This document shows, one piece after another, positions 46,232 through 57,533 of a stretch of DNA of 64,000 nt. The first letter of the stretch is position 1, and each line of letters starts with the position of its first letter. A program made the translations under genes and the position numbers. This stretch comes from Batkoa obscura (lineage: Eukaryota; Entomophthoromycota; Entomophthoromycetes; Entomophthorales; Batkoaceae): the NCBI GenBank assembly GCA_030770535.1, contig JASVEC010000022.1, positions 496,001-560,000 on the forward strand. The letters run 5' to 3'. The notes beneath the pieces were generated by a model. It was given only the letters and a program-made list of their open reading frames with translations, did not search any database and had not been told where the DNA came from.

Positions 46232-47996
46232 TTACTTTTTAAATTTATCTAACAATTGACCTGTTTTTTGAAATAGATATTGTACTATAAAATATAACAT
46301 TAACTCCTCAACTCAATGAAAAAATTAACTTTTTTAAACTTACCTCGCCTTAAGCAAGTCCAATCTTCAACATTAATTAGCTGATAATGTTCCATTAAAC
46401 TTTTTTCTAAATTTCTTATTTCAATTTGAATATCTTTTATCGAATTATAGTAACCTTCCAATTTATATTTACTTTCTCGATCTATTAATTGACATCTAAT
46501 AAAATAAAATATAATGATATTAATTATTAGTAATTGGATTTGATTTCTATCACCTATGAATCAATTGATCCATTTTATTATTAGCTTGTGTTACATGTTC
46601 TTCATATTCTTTTTGAAGTTCTATATTTTTTAACTAAAAAAAATTATTGTCCAATTGAATTTAATTAAATATTATACACAATAACTTTTACCTTTAACTC
46701 CGTAATTTCTTTTTGTTTATCTCTTAATGATTTTCTTAATGATTTAATTTGTCTTATATAATCTTTAATTGAAAACTGTTTTTCCTAAATAAAGAAATCT
46801 CATTAACTTTTATCCTTATTTGAATGATACAATTCTTCACTTACTCTATAAATATTATGATGAAATAGAAAACTACTACTGTTATTGTGTTGATTGTTAT
46901 TTGATAGCATACTTTGATTTGAATCAATAAACGATAAGCTTGAAGATAATATTGTTTGATTTGGATCACTTGAATCACTATTTTTTAGCCTCTTAATTTC
47001 TTGTTGATATCTTAATTCATTTTCCATTAATACCAATTCTTTTTGTTTATATTTCCTTTTTAGTTCAATCAATTCTATATAAAATTTTAAAATCGATCAT
47101 TTATTGTTTTATTTCAATTTCATTACCCTTCAAATTTACTACCGCCAACTTTTTAGTCCTATCAATTTCATTTATTAAATTTTGTTGTTTTTGAACCTCA
47201 CTTTGTTTATATCTTTGATCTTCTTCTAGCCATGCTTGTCGATCGTTATATAAGGTATTATACATAATCTCATATTGTGAATTCTTTAAAATATCTATTA
47301 AACTTTATTAAAAAAATAAAAAAACAAAAACTTACTTTTTCTTCTAACTGAATTTCCAAGGAACTAACCTTGACTTTTAAACTTCGATTTTCACTTTCCA
47401 AATTCGTTTTGATGGTTTCATTCCACTCCTCTTTTTGATATCGATTACTTTTTATTATTATTCTTTTGTTCTTACTATTTTATTACTATTCAAAATAAAC
47501 TTACTTGAATTTAACTCTCCAATTACTTTTATCCTTACTTTTGCTTTTACTTAATAAAGTAGCTATATAATCTCGATCTTGAACTTCACGAACTAACAAT
47601 GAATCTTATTAAATGATAATAAAATAAACAAAACTTCAAATATTACTTTTTGCCTTATCGATCTCCTCTTGTAATACCAAGTTCCTCCTTTGCTCATTTC
47701 CTAATTCCAGTTGAGTTTCGGATAATAATCTTTGTAATTTAAATATTTCTTGATTTCGTTTTTTATTTTCTAGATCTAAATTAAAAAATAACTCTTTGTT
47801 GATTTTGATACTTTCAATTTGTGTTAATAGCTCAGTGTGTTCAACGGATAAGTGATCTAATTGAATAATTATTGTTAATTTTGAGTTTAGGTTTTCTAGA
47901 AAAGATGAAAGGAATATTACCGAACTTTTTTTTATAAAAATTTATCAAATCTTTGTCTAATTCGACTTTATCTTGACCGGTTATTACACAATTCAT
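46232..47996 (-). CDS. Coiled-coil protein of unknown function
   Basis: Ten exons on the minus strand give 433 residues: 47921-47996, 47647-47895, 47505-47604, 47336-47447, 47127-47283, 46845-47074, 46692-46784, 46554-46633, 46344-46495 and 46232-46284. Phases agree at all nine introns. Nearly the whole protein is charged coiled coil rich in Glu, Lys, Gln, Asn and Leu. A Ser/Asn-rich break (SSSLSFIDSNQSM region) falls at about residues 260-300. The C-terminus NVEDWTCLRR and LFQKTGQLLDKFKK is more globular-looking and may be the conserved signature. I do not recognise the family. Cytoskeletal, centrosomal or golgin-like roles are possible from shape only. The first intron would be only 25 bp (47896-47920), which needs transcript support. 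Confidence 0.7.
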
Positions 47997-48503
47997 TTTA
48001 TTATTATTATCTTTGTAGTAAGTGAAATAGTATTTAAAAAATATAATATTTCAACTTCAATTTTATTTTTTGATATTTTGAATTTATGAAATTGAGCCAA
48101 TTAATAATCTACTATCTTCATTCCTACCTCTTCATTGTATATAATTGGCTACTTCATTTCCCTAATCAATAATTTTTACATGAAAAAAAATAAACTCAAG
48201 CAAGGATCATATAATAACTCCAAAAAGCCAATTTTAAACTTAATAGTATAAAAAATACATCTACAATATCACGTAAACAAACTTGATTAATAAAATTATC
48301 TAATAATAAGCTAATAAACTTCCACGAAGTCATAATTCTCTTAGAATTAAAATGGTAGCATTTTAATGGCTCGTCATGGTTACGTCAAACCTTACTTAAA
48401 AGTTTGACTCATGACATCATTTTTGTTAATACCTATATAAATAAAGTCAATTAGATTTACTTTTAAAATATTTACATAAAAAATTAAAGAGAATTCTACG
48501 ATT
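47997..48503. promoter_or_regulatory. Divergent promoter region
   Basis: About 500 bp between head-to-head start codons of the coiled-coil and BAP31-like genes. No specific motif recognised. Confidence 0.4.
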
Positions 48504-49539
48504 ATGGCTCTTTATTATCAATTAGTATTTGCTGTGCTTTTAACTGAGGTAAGGTTAATTATTTTATTCTAGTTAGGATCGATTACTAATTTTCTTTTCC
48601 TTTTTCTATTTTGACTACTTTAGATCGCTCTGTTTCTGGCGCTCATTGTAAGTCGATTTGATTACTAATGGGATTTGTAAATAGTTTTTAATATACTTCT
48701 TATTAGGTTCCAATTCCTTCTACTATCCGTAGAAATGCACTTATTTGGGTATCTAAAAATGTAGTTGCTAGAGTTGATTATACTTTAAAGATTGTATTTG
48801 TGTAAGTTTTTACTTTATATTACAAATTATTCAATATTAAATTATTTTATTTTAAAATAGCTTCATCTTTATTTTGTTTATTGGTAAATTTATTTTAGTC
48901 TTTATAGTTGAGCCATAGTTGAATTTTTTAATTATTAGATTCTATTAATCGTATGGTAAAAGTAAATGAACAAAATGAAAATACGGATAAAGTATCGGAT
49001 ATAAGATTAGATACCAATATTAATTCAAAGAAGTTTTATAGTCAACGTAATATGTAAGTGAATATAAAGCATAGTATTAATATAGTTTATTAATAAATTA
49101 TTTTAGGTATTTGACTGGATCTACTTTATTCCTTTCATTGTAACTAATCTATTACTTATTTATTATAACTTATTAATACTTTATTTAGAGTACTTAACTA
49201 TACTTATTCTAATATTATGGAATTGTTAAATACTGAAGAAAAAATAACTATTTTAGAAGATAAGGTAAGATTACATTTAAACAAAATATACCACATTAAC
49301 ACTAACCTTTTTAATCATAATAGTTAAACAACAATAACACTGGTACATCCACAAGTGAAGATCAAGAAAAAAAAATTGCCGAATTAAGAGATGATCTTAT
49401 TATTGCAAACAAAAAAGTAGTGGATTATGAAACTTTAAAGAAACAAGCTGATCAATTGAATTTGGAATTTAATCGTCTTTCAGATGAACTTAGTCAACTT
49501 CAAAATAAGGAAGATGCAGAGGTTAAAAAAGAGGCTTAA
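48504..49539 (+). CDS. BAP31/Yet family ER membrane protein
   Basis: Eight exons (48504-48548, 48624-48647, 48707-48801, 48861-48883, 48939-49053, 49107-49139, 49189-49264 and 49324-49539) give about 208 residues. The start MALYYQLVFAVLLTE, IPSTIRR, the third motif FIFILFIDSINRM and the QRNMYLTGSTLFLSL segment match BAP31/Yet1-3 closely. Three N-terminal membrane helices are followed by a cytosolic coiled coil ending KKEA, a KKxx-type ER retrieval signal. The family acts in quality control and export of membrane proteins at the ER and near the translocon. Exons are tiny (23-33 bp for two of them) but the frame is continuous. Confidence 0.92.
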
Positions 49540-50040
49540 ATCTTTATTTAAACAATTTTATAAAATTTGCTTTTTAGTCTTATTCTTTTTTGAGTATTTT
49601 ATTTTTAAAATTTGTTTTATTACTATTAATGAATTAGAATCTAAAAGTATAAGAGAAGCTTATTAAATTTTGATTGTTATTTTGATTGTTTATTGTAAAA
49701 AAATTGATAAATAGTACTTATTTTTAGAAGTAACTATATCAATAATCTAAAAAAAAAGTTAACCCTAGCAAAGTAAAACTTACAACATAATAATAACATT
49801 TATTATAAGAAATAGTTTAATCAATAGCACTATTTTATCATTATAATGATAAAAAATAAACAATTTATCTATTTTATTTGACAAAAAAACAAAGCAAATA
49901 CATAAGATTGTAAAATAAATATAACTTAATTTCATAATAATTAAAAAACTTTACTTAACTGAGGACTATTTAATAGATTGTTTTAATTCCAATTTAACTA
50001 ATTATAAATATTTATAATTTAAGTCTAGTAAAGATTATAT

Positions 50041-50138
50041 GGGGCTGTTTTTTTTGGCTTCATTATTTTTTCCATTTTTTAAGCGCTATTTGAGGGGAAA
50101 AATTGTTAGTAAAATTCTTAAACACAAAAATACATCCC
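50041..50138 (+). mobile_element. MITE family 1, forward orientation
   Basis: 98 bp, from GGGGCTGTTTTTTTTGGCTT to CACAAAAATACATCCC, flanked by TATAT-type sequence. Confidence 0.85.
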
Positions 50139-50610
50139 TATATATTATTAACCTTTATTAGAAAAACAAGTTTAATGTCTTTCATCTCTGATTAGGTTTA
50201 ATTTGAATTTAACCTTCTGAGTACAAATATCTTAAAAAATTTAGTTTGATTACCAAAGGAGAATTTCATTAGCCCTGGCTAATTTGATAAACAATATGGT
50301 TTTATTTTGCTTTAAAACCAAATACAAACATAGATCCATCCACCATACTCAATTACTAAAAATTAATCAATTGTTTATTGTTAAGTGAGGGGTCACTGAT
50401 GTACAGCTTCCAATGCCAAATCGTTCAGGGAGGTTCCTGTGGTATCCAAAGTGTTATATATTAGCTATGTATTATCAATATTTGATCAGTCTCAAGTTTA
50501 GCTAGCATTACATATAATGAAATTAATAAACATTAACAGTGAGCATCTGTTATAAAACACTTTAAAAATCCAGTTACTGATCAAGTAGCAACCTAAGTCA
50601 GTTAATATAT

Positions 50611-50710
50611 GGGGATGTATTTTTGTGTTTAAGAATTTTACTAACAATTTTCCCCCTCAAATAGTGCTTAAAAGATGGAAAAATGATGAAGCCAAAAAAA
50701 AACACCCCCG
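50611..50710 (-). mobile_element. MITE family 1, reverse orientation
   Basis: 100 bp, GGGGATGTATTTTTGTG to AACACCCCCG. It lies in inverted orientation about 470 bp from the copy at 50041. Confidence 0.88.
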
Positions 50711-51140
50711 TATAATTCCAATTAATTTATTATTGATGTTTTAGTTCTTTTTTTTATAGAATAAAGTTATTTATTATTTTTTTAATTGTGGGATTAAGTG
50801 CTAATCATTTAAGATTAAAACTTATAGTATCATTTGATGCAGACTTGTTATTTTGAAAAACATGTAATCTCAAATAAAGCTAGCTTGAAAGCTCAGTTCA
50901 ATTTTTGTAATTTTGATTTCTAACAAAAATTGCAAATTAAGCATAGAATGCTGAAAATAATTACTTTTACTAATTCTAAAATAATACATAAAAATGTTTT
51001 TTTATCTAATATTCATCCGATATTTTTTTCAAAAATTTATATTACAGAAGACAAACTAAAAGTAAAATTAGAAAATATTGTTTTTGATTTTAATTGAACT
51101 TTTAATTTTATTTAAATTTAAAACTGATAGAATTCATATA

Positions 51141-51198
51141 GGGATGTATTTAAGTGGAAAAATTGTTAGTAAAATTCTTAAACATAAAAATACATCCC
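51141..51198 (+). mobile_element. MITE family 1, internally deleted
   Basis: 58 bp. Both ends (GGGATGTATT and AATACATCCC) are symmetrical and the right half of the core remains (GTTAGTAAAATTCTTAAACA). The left half (GGCTTCAT region) is missing. Flanked by TATA on both sides. Confidence 0.8.
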
Positions 51199-51271
51199 TA
51201 TATTGCAAGGAATATAAAAGAGGTTCTTCAACATACTAACTCGAGGCTTTTTAATTGGATTACTCCCTGAT

Positions 51272-51496
51272 AACGTATCATTAATAAAGTCACTAAGTCT
51301 TTCTGACAACATCTTATATAGATTTTTCAGTAGTATCTTCCATTATATTTGTTTTACATAATTCGTAGCTTACTACGTACTATTTCTATTAAGTTAAGTC
51401 TATCTTAGTTACATAAACTAAGACCCTTCGACTCAAGGCAAGTTAATCAAACAAGAACTGCTTTTAACTCCGACCATGAGTATCAACTTTCACAAT
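51272..51496 (-). mobile_element. Candidate tRNA-derived SINE, copy 2
   Basis: The reverse complement matches 45574-45800. On the minus strand the B-box-like TTGAGTCGAAGGGTCT is at 51421-51436 and the A-box-like ATACTCATGGTCGGAG at about 51470-51485. It ends just upstream of the decayed BRCT gene. Confidence 0.55.
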
Positions 51497-51591
51497 TTTT
51501 AGCAACAATGTCAAAAAAAATTTAAAAAATTAAAAAATTCAGAACATTATCAATTGTGATTATTAAAAAAATTTAAAATTTAAAATTTAAA

Positions 51592-52904
51592 AATTATGTT
51601 TTTATTTGCACTGGATTTCAAAAATGTAATAAAAAAAAACTTTGTGAAAAAATTAAACAAATAAGTAAATTTTTTTAATAACTTCAATTAAAATCTTAAT
51701 GCTTTTAGATAAGAACTATAATGAAAGTCTTTTAAGTGATGTTATATATGTGATATGCAAAAACCCTATAAGTCTTGTTTATAAAGTTGCTTGGAAATTG
51801 GATATAATAATAGTGACTAAAAAATGGCTATCTAAAGTCAGTGATATAGTAATTTTATTTTTATAAATTTTATAAAATTTAACTATTTTTTTAGTCAAAT
51901 GTTGATAATCCATATGTAAATAAATAGATAATAAAAAAGGGGGATAGAATTCAAAACAAGGCATTGCTTGCAAAACCTACTGATATTGAAAATTCTACTA
52001 GTGAAAACATGGATGAAAGTAAAGTTGAATTAGCTGAATCAGCTAAAAAACCAGTAGAATTAAATATAAATAAAAAAGTTTCAAAGTTAGCTAAGGTCAA
52101 TACTAGTAAATTTATAATAAATAAATAAAACAATACTTATATTTAATAAGTTATGAGATTTTGGAAAAAGCTGTGAATATGATGTTAAACTCAATAGAAA
52201 TAAATAAGTTTTTTGATCTAAAACAAAAAGGCAACTATTTGAAAGAATGTTTATTACATTTTGGTCCTACAAGTTTGAACTTGCAATTTCAATATGAAAG
52301 ATTAGCCAAACTTATGAGCGCAGAGTGTACAACTCATTTTAAGCCTAAAAAGACTACCCACTTTGTATTATTTGCTCCATATAAAAGGAAGACATCTTAT
52401 GATTTAATGACTAAAAAGTTTGATGTTAAAGTAATTTCTTATGTCTGGCTTGTAGAATGTTATAGATAAGCTACCCACTTAAATGAAACAGACTATCCAG
52501 ATACATATGAATTCAACCCTCAAACCTATTCTTTATTACAACTTAATGAGCAGAAAATTACAAAGACCGGGTCTAATATGTTTGATGAATCAAACAATCG
52601 ATTAATAACAAAAGATCTCTTAAATGAAGATTTTAATGCTCAAAAAAAGCTTTAAGTGATTTGTTTGTCAAGTGATTACGCTCAAAGAACAGCCTCTGTG
52701 TTAAATTACCACACTGCAACAAGAATGGATGCATTAAATAACTGTACCAAAACGACCATGCTTGTTCCAAATATTAAGACTAATGATGAATATATTGTTC
52801 CAGAAAATAACCCAAGGTATACTGAAACTGTTGAAAAGCTCACAAACAACTTTATTAATAACCTCGAAACCATTATTGAAGACTATCATAGTGAAGAGTT
52901 ATAA
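51592..52904 (+). pseudogene. Decayed tandem-BRCT protein gene
   Basis: The first BRCT-like module spans 51592-51664 and 51709-51848, joined by a clean 44-bp intron: YVFICTGFQKC, then YKVAWKLDIIIVTKKWL with the conserved Trp. A second BRCT-like module spans about 52161-52500 (KKTTHFVLFAPYKRKTSYD, ISYVWLVECYR, HLNETDY). A C-terminal part of about 80 residues with no known domain ends at 52904. The frame is interrupted by TAG at 51925-51927 and TAA at 52467-52469 and 52653-52655. Coding sense continues in the same frame after each one. The join between 51970 and 52161 changes frame and is unresolved, and no good start codon is seen. This is best read as a host DNA-damage or CTD-type BRCT gene lost by point mutation. 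Ultra-short introns at the stops are a less likely alternative. Family within BRCT proteins not assigned. Confidence 0.6.
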
Positions 52905-54241
52905 AAGAGTGATAACAAAAGAAAATGGAATGATTAAGTTAACCATATAGCTATAAAGGTAATTTCTAAGTTGAACAAAGGATAAAAATAGTATTGATAT
53001 TTGATAAATAAAACAACATATTGGTCGTAAAATTATGACTTTAAATATTGAATTTCATTTTTTTATTATATAGAATAAAAATCTTAAAAAATTAGAATAT
53101 ATTAATATACGTTGTTTTTTATTATTAAGAAATGTATTTGACAACTTGAATTATATTATATATCTCTTTTTTATACAACTTGAAATAAGTGTAGGATAAA
53201 CTTTAGCGAGGTTGTAAAAAGGCGTCCTTTTTGGCTTCCATTTTGTATTCAAAAATTAACCTTTTGATGTTTTCCTTCCACGTCATTTAGCCTTAATCCA
53301 AAGTCAAATAAGTTATAGTATTCCTAAGATTGTTTGAAATTTTAATTACTGGAATCATTAGTACAGACACCTAACAACCTTATCACAATAAAATAACAGC
53401 CATCCCTTACTTGATCAAAATCACTCATTTTAAATGACATATTATTTCCTTCTGAAAAGAGCCAACCTAAGGAAGGGAACGATTTAACGACCATCTTTGG
53501 AAAGTTTAGTAGCAAAGCTTTAGTAATAGTGTTTATAGTACGTCTATCTTCTTAAATTGGAATGATAATAAAAATAAAGAGCTTTAGCCTAAAAATACTT
53601 GACAATCTACCCTTAATATCTACCCTTAATATCTCCCCTATAAATTCAACTATCATAAATTTAATTCCCTGGCAAAACTGATAAAGTCTTACAACTATAC
53701 TTTGTATAATTTATTATGATTTATTTCATTGTTGAGTTCATTTAAGAAATGTTTTGACAAACAAGCACCGAGATAAGGTCCCATAAATTATTAAAGTTAG
53801 ACTATTTGTTATCAATAACTAAATGGTATCATGTTCGTGTAAGATATCAGTGATCAATAAGATAATTTTTTTGAGCAGGTAATGTGACTAAAAGCAATAA
53901 GATTAAAAACAAATCAATAAAGATGATTATTTGAGTTACCCAATATAATCTAAAAAGTGTAACAGCTCATCACTAACTTGGGAGCAATTCTGCTTTCTTT
54001 TATTTATTTTAAGCAATCTTTAAGGTTATCACTAACGTTGTTAGTATTGGGGTTTCTAACATATCTCAGAAGATAAGCCACCATAATAGTAAAGTTGGGG
54101 GTATTGAGATTGGACTATAATGTATGAAAATGTAAGCTAATCTTATTTTATTTGCCATTGCTTAAAAAAATAATTTAGCAGCCAAAAAATCATGTTTCAA
54201 GCTACTTCTACTCAAAGTATTAGTTGGTAAATCATTTGATC
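52905..54241. other. Gene-free region
   Basis: No gene recognised. The right end (about 54110-54241) is the diverged continuation of the inverted duplication seen at 44880-45010. Confidence 0.5.
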
Positions 54242-55106
54242 CTACTAGGAGTGCTTGACAGGAAGTAAAATGAGATCTGCTTTTGGCATTGGTAGGACAG
54301 AAGGGAATAGTAAACTGTATATCGTGGAATAACATTGTAGTTAAAGTAGAAGCCTCATTATTGGCAGTAATTTCTTCTAGAGTGTAGTGAGATCAAATAG
54401 GTGCTAAATTGACATTTAAATTAAACCCATATACTGTTAGTTCATTTTAGAACTTATTTGTAGCGATTAATTGTATAAATTTTATGTAATATATAGCTTG
54501 AATATCATACAAATTGAGTAGCCTATTTAAACTTTGATTCCTATTATTAACAACTTAAGATAATGACAATATACAAATATTAATTAAAGATTTAAAAATA
54601 GTAAATGAAAACAAAAACATATATTAAAATAATATTTATTAATGTACACGACAATATTTACATAACAGTAAAAAGAGACTAAAGTTTATCACCAAGCCAA
54701 ATGGATGTTTTTTCCTTATTCATAATTCCATCTTCTGCTTTGGGTTCAATTTTAATATTTAAATCATTACGATTCAATGTTAACCAAGGCAATAAAGCAG
54801 CAAATTCATTCTTAGTACAGATCTGGATTCGAAACTCGCCATTATGACTGTTATTTAAATCATAAGCCCTAATATTATAAAACTCTTGTAATAACATTTC
54901 TCTTAATGTTTGTGCTTTTGATGCTTCAGTTTCATTTTTAAAATAAACATGAGCATCAAAGTAAGAAATGGGACCAGTAAAATCAGTAATCATATTGAAT
55001 ATAGTTTGTTGATAGGTGTTAATTGATAAAGTGTTTATTTGAATTTGTTTTATAATATTTTAATTCAATCTTATACTCATTATATACTTTTTGATTTTTT
55101 CGGTGC
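54242..55106 (-). repeat. Inverted duplication, copy B
   Basis: Reverse-complement partner of 43938-44790, with no difference found by eye in the stretches compared. Its gene-proximal part and upstream flank (about 54650-55345) are also a direct repeat of copy C. Confidence 0.85.
54679..54993 (-). CDS. DOPA 4,5-dioxygenase-like protein, copy B
   Basis: Identical in protein to copy A (104 residues), and no nucleotide difference from A was seen in the coding part. The family assignment and the loss of two metal-ligand histidines are as for copy A. The same TATATA-type promoter lies upstream (about 55080-55086). It is 1.4 kb from copy C in the same orientation, so B and C form a tandem pair and A is the inverted outlier. 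Confidence 0.78.
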   Translation of the reverse strand: MITDFTGPISYFDAHVYFKNETEASKAQTLREMLLQEFYNIRAYDLNNSHNGEFRIQICTKNEFAALLPWLTLNRNDLNIKIEPKAEDGIMNKEKTSIWLGDKL

Positions 55107-55349
55107 ATCTTAAATTACCCTTATAATGAAATCATTCATTTCCATTTTAGTTTTTCTATATATTACTTTATAAATTATATAAATTTAAGTGAAAATCATT
55201 TAATTTTATAAACCACCGAGTTTGAAACTAAAATTTTATATGTGATTATATAGATATATAAATATTACTTTAAAATATTACTGTAAAGATTACAATTATA
55301 TCATTATGTTACTTTTATAGTCTTATTTCAATATTAGCTTGTCACTATC

Positions 55350-56337
55350 AAAATCGGTTTAACATTTAACCAATTTACCCGTAGTATATGGCTTCTAAAA
55401 ACATATATTAATTATATAAGTGAAAATTATGTAATTCTTATTTTATTTTATCTATTTTAAACTATTTTTTGTAGTATTCTTACTTTATTATATTATTGGC
55501 GATAATATCTAAATTACTTTTATTATTTCTCCTAACAATGATAAAAATTAATCTAATATTCAAGCTTCTTATACCAATATTGATAAAATAAATAAAATCG
55601 TTTAGTTTAATCTGTTTGGTCATTAATATTTAAATAATTATTATTATGTTATATACATAATTCCTTTAAAAAGGTATACTTTACTACAAAAATAAATTAT
55701 TTAATCTATTAGTAAATTTGATATATTATAAAGTTAAAGTTTATAACTAAAATTTTAATAGAATCCCAATGCACTTGAAATTACTATTTTCATACAAATT
55801 ATGAGTATTTACTATTTTAAAAATACTTTATCAAATTCCGTCGTTGTTGAGTTTTGTTATATGTAAATGTATTAAATGCACTCTATTTTTTTATTCATTA
55901 ATACATTCGTAGTATAAGTTTTGAAATAATGTATTACATATTTAGTATGGCTGTGTTTTTTTTGGCTTCATCCCTTTTTCCATCTTTTAAGCGCTATCTG
56001 AGTGGAGAAGTTAGTAAAATTCTTAAACACAAAAATACATCCTCATATAAAGAATGGAAAGTATCTTGAAAAGCAGCATTTTTATATAGTAATTCTATAA
56101 CTCAATGGTTAATTCAATTATCGTTAATACATAATTTAAAATAATAGGAGAATATTATAAAATCCAAACTTGATTTAATAAATTAAATACTATATTCAAA
56201 TCACATTTTACATCATTATTTAATTTACTTTCACAATATTATACAATTAAAAAAGTTAATATTAAACCAATGAATAATAGTTTAAAAGCATAAAATATAT
56301 AATATATAAAATAAAGACAGTATTTATTAAATTACAC
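55350..56337. other. Spacer between DOPA-like copies B and C
   Basis: AT-rich DNA with the MITE at 55949-56044. Otherwise nothing recognised. Confidence 0.5.
55949..56044 (+). mobile_element. MITE family 1, forward orientation
   Basis: 96 bp, GGCTGTGTTTTTTTTGGCTT to AAAATACATCCTC, with the family core slightly shortened (GTGGAGAAGTTAGTAAAATT). Confidence 0.82.
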
Positions 56338-57025
56338 AATAATATTTACATAACAGTAAAAAGAGACTAAAGTTTATCACCAAGCCAAATGGATGTCTTT
56401 TCCTTATTCATAATTCCATCTTCTGCTTTGGGTTCAATTTTAATATTTAAATCATTACGATTCAATGTTAACCAAGGCAATAAAGCAGCAAATTCATTCT
56501 TAGTACAGATCTGGATTCGAAACTCGCCATTATGACTGTTATTTAAATCATAAGCCCTAATATTATAAAACTCTTGTAATAACATTTCTCTTAATGTTTG
56601 TGCTTTTGATGCTTCAGTTTCATTTTTAAAATAAACATGAGCATCAAAGTAAGAAATGGGACCAGTAAAATCAGTAATCATATTGAATATAGTTTGTTGA
56701 TAGGTGTTAATTGATAAAGTGTTTATTTGAATTTGTTTTATAATATTTTAATTCAATCTTATACTCATTATATACTTTTTGATTTTTTCGGTGCATCTTA
56801 AATCACTCTCATAGTGAAATCATTCATTTCCATTTTAGTTTTTCTATATATTACTTTATAAATTATATAAATTTAAGTGAAAATCATTTAATTTTATAAA
56901 CCACCGAGTTTGAAACTAAAATTTTATATGTGATTATATAGATATATAAATATTACTTTAAAATATTACTGTAAAGATTACAATTATATCATTATGTTAC
57001 TTTTATAGTCTTATTTTAGCATTGG
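56338..57025 (-). repeat. Direct duplication, copy C
   Basis: About 690 bp nearly identical to about 54650-55345, covering gene, promoter and about 330 bp of upstream flank. Differences are few and clustered: a patch near 56803-56816, one coding substitution and the two borders. Unlike A and B it lacks the long shared 3' flank. Confidence 0.85.
56367..56681 (-). CDS. DOPA 4,5-dioxygenase-like protein, copy C
   Basis: 104 residues, identical in protein to copies A and B. One synonymous change was seen (Lys codon AAG instead of AAA, just before TSIWLG). Promoter and 5' flank are shared with copy B. Three identical proteins from three loci point to recent duplication or ongoing homogenisation with selection on the protein. 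Confidence 0.78.
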   Translation of the reverse strand: MITDFTGPISYFDAHVYFKNETEASKAQTLREMLLQEFYNIRAYDLNNSHNGEFRIQICTKNEFAALLPWLTLNRNDLNIKIEPKAEDGIMNKEKTSIWLGDKL

Positions 57026-57533
57026 TTTATCACTATCGATATAAGTGTAATATTTCAGTTATTTGTCCATAGAGTTGAAATTTTGAAATAGAAATATTAA
57101 TAATAAAAGTAATTGTTGTACAATTTTTTTTATACTAGTTTATTTAGTTTAAATTGTATCATAGAGTCAATTGATTTCATTGAGATATTAGTTTGAATAT
57201 TAGAGACTTTATTAAGTACTTTTTATACCAATATTAAATAATATTTATATTTTTATTGGAATGTTTTAGATTTTTATCATTGAAGAATGTAATATTGATT
57301 TTAAATAATATATATTAAAATAGGTATTAATTATTTATTTTTATTTATTTTTATTTATTTTTATTTATTTTTATCATTGTTTTTACTATTTAAAAATAAA
57401 ACTATAAAATCTTCTATTTTCATTGATAAAATAAATAAAGGAGGACAGAATTGATAATTCAATGGGATTGAACTATTGAATATTAAAAAAGATAATCAAA
57501 CTTGAAATTTTTAAAAATTATAAACAATCAAGA
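57026..57533. other. Spacer with a decanucleotide microsatellite
   Basis: AT-rich region upstream of the large helical-repeat gene. It includes four perfect 10-bp TTATTTATTT units at 57331-57373. Confidence 0.6.
57331..57373. repeat. Tandem TTATTTATTT repeat
   Basis: Four complete units in a row plus a partial one, about 160 bp before the start codon of the next gene. Confidence 0.85.

Larger units (their letters stand above)
49540..51507. other. Gene-free region with three MITEs and a SINE
   Basis: Contains MITE family 1 copies at 50041, 50611 and 51141 and the reverse SINE at 51272-51496. The remaining DNA is AT-rich with no gene seen. Confidence 0.6.

Noticed and set aside
52467-52655. 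In-frame TAA codons as evidence for a reassigned genetic code
   Set aside because: Many intact genes here end at TAA (RAD6, LSM12, FAD synthase, metacaspase), so TAA is a normal stop. The BRCT gene is simply decayed.
53205-53245. MITE-like fragment (CCTTTTTGGCTTCCATTTTG)
   Set aside because: It resembles one end of family 1 over about 20 bp only, with no second end and no core. Not counted as a copy.
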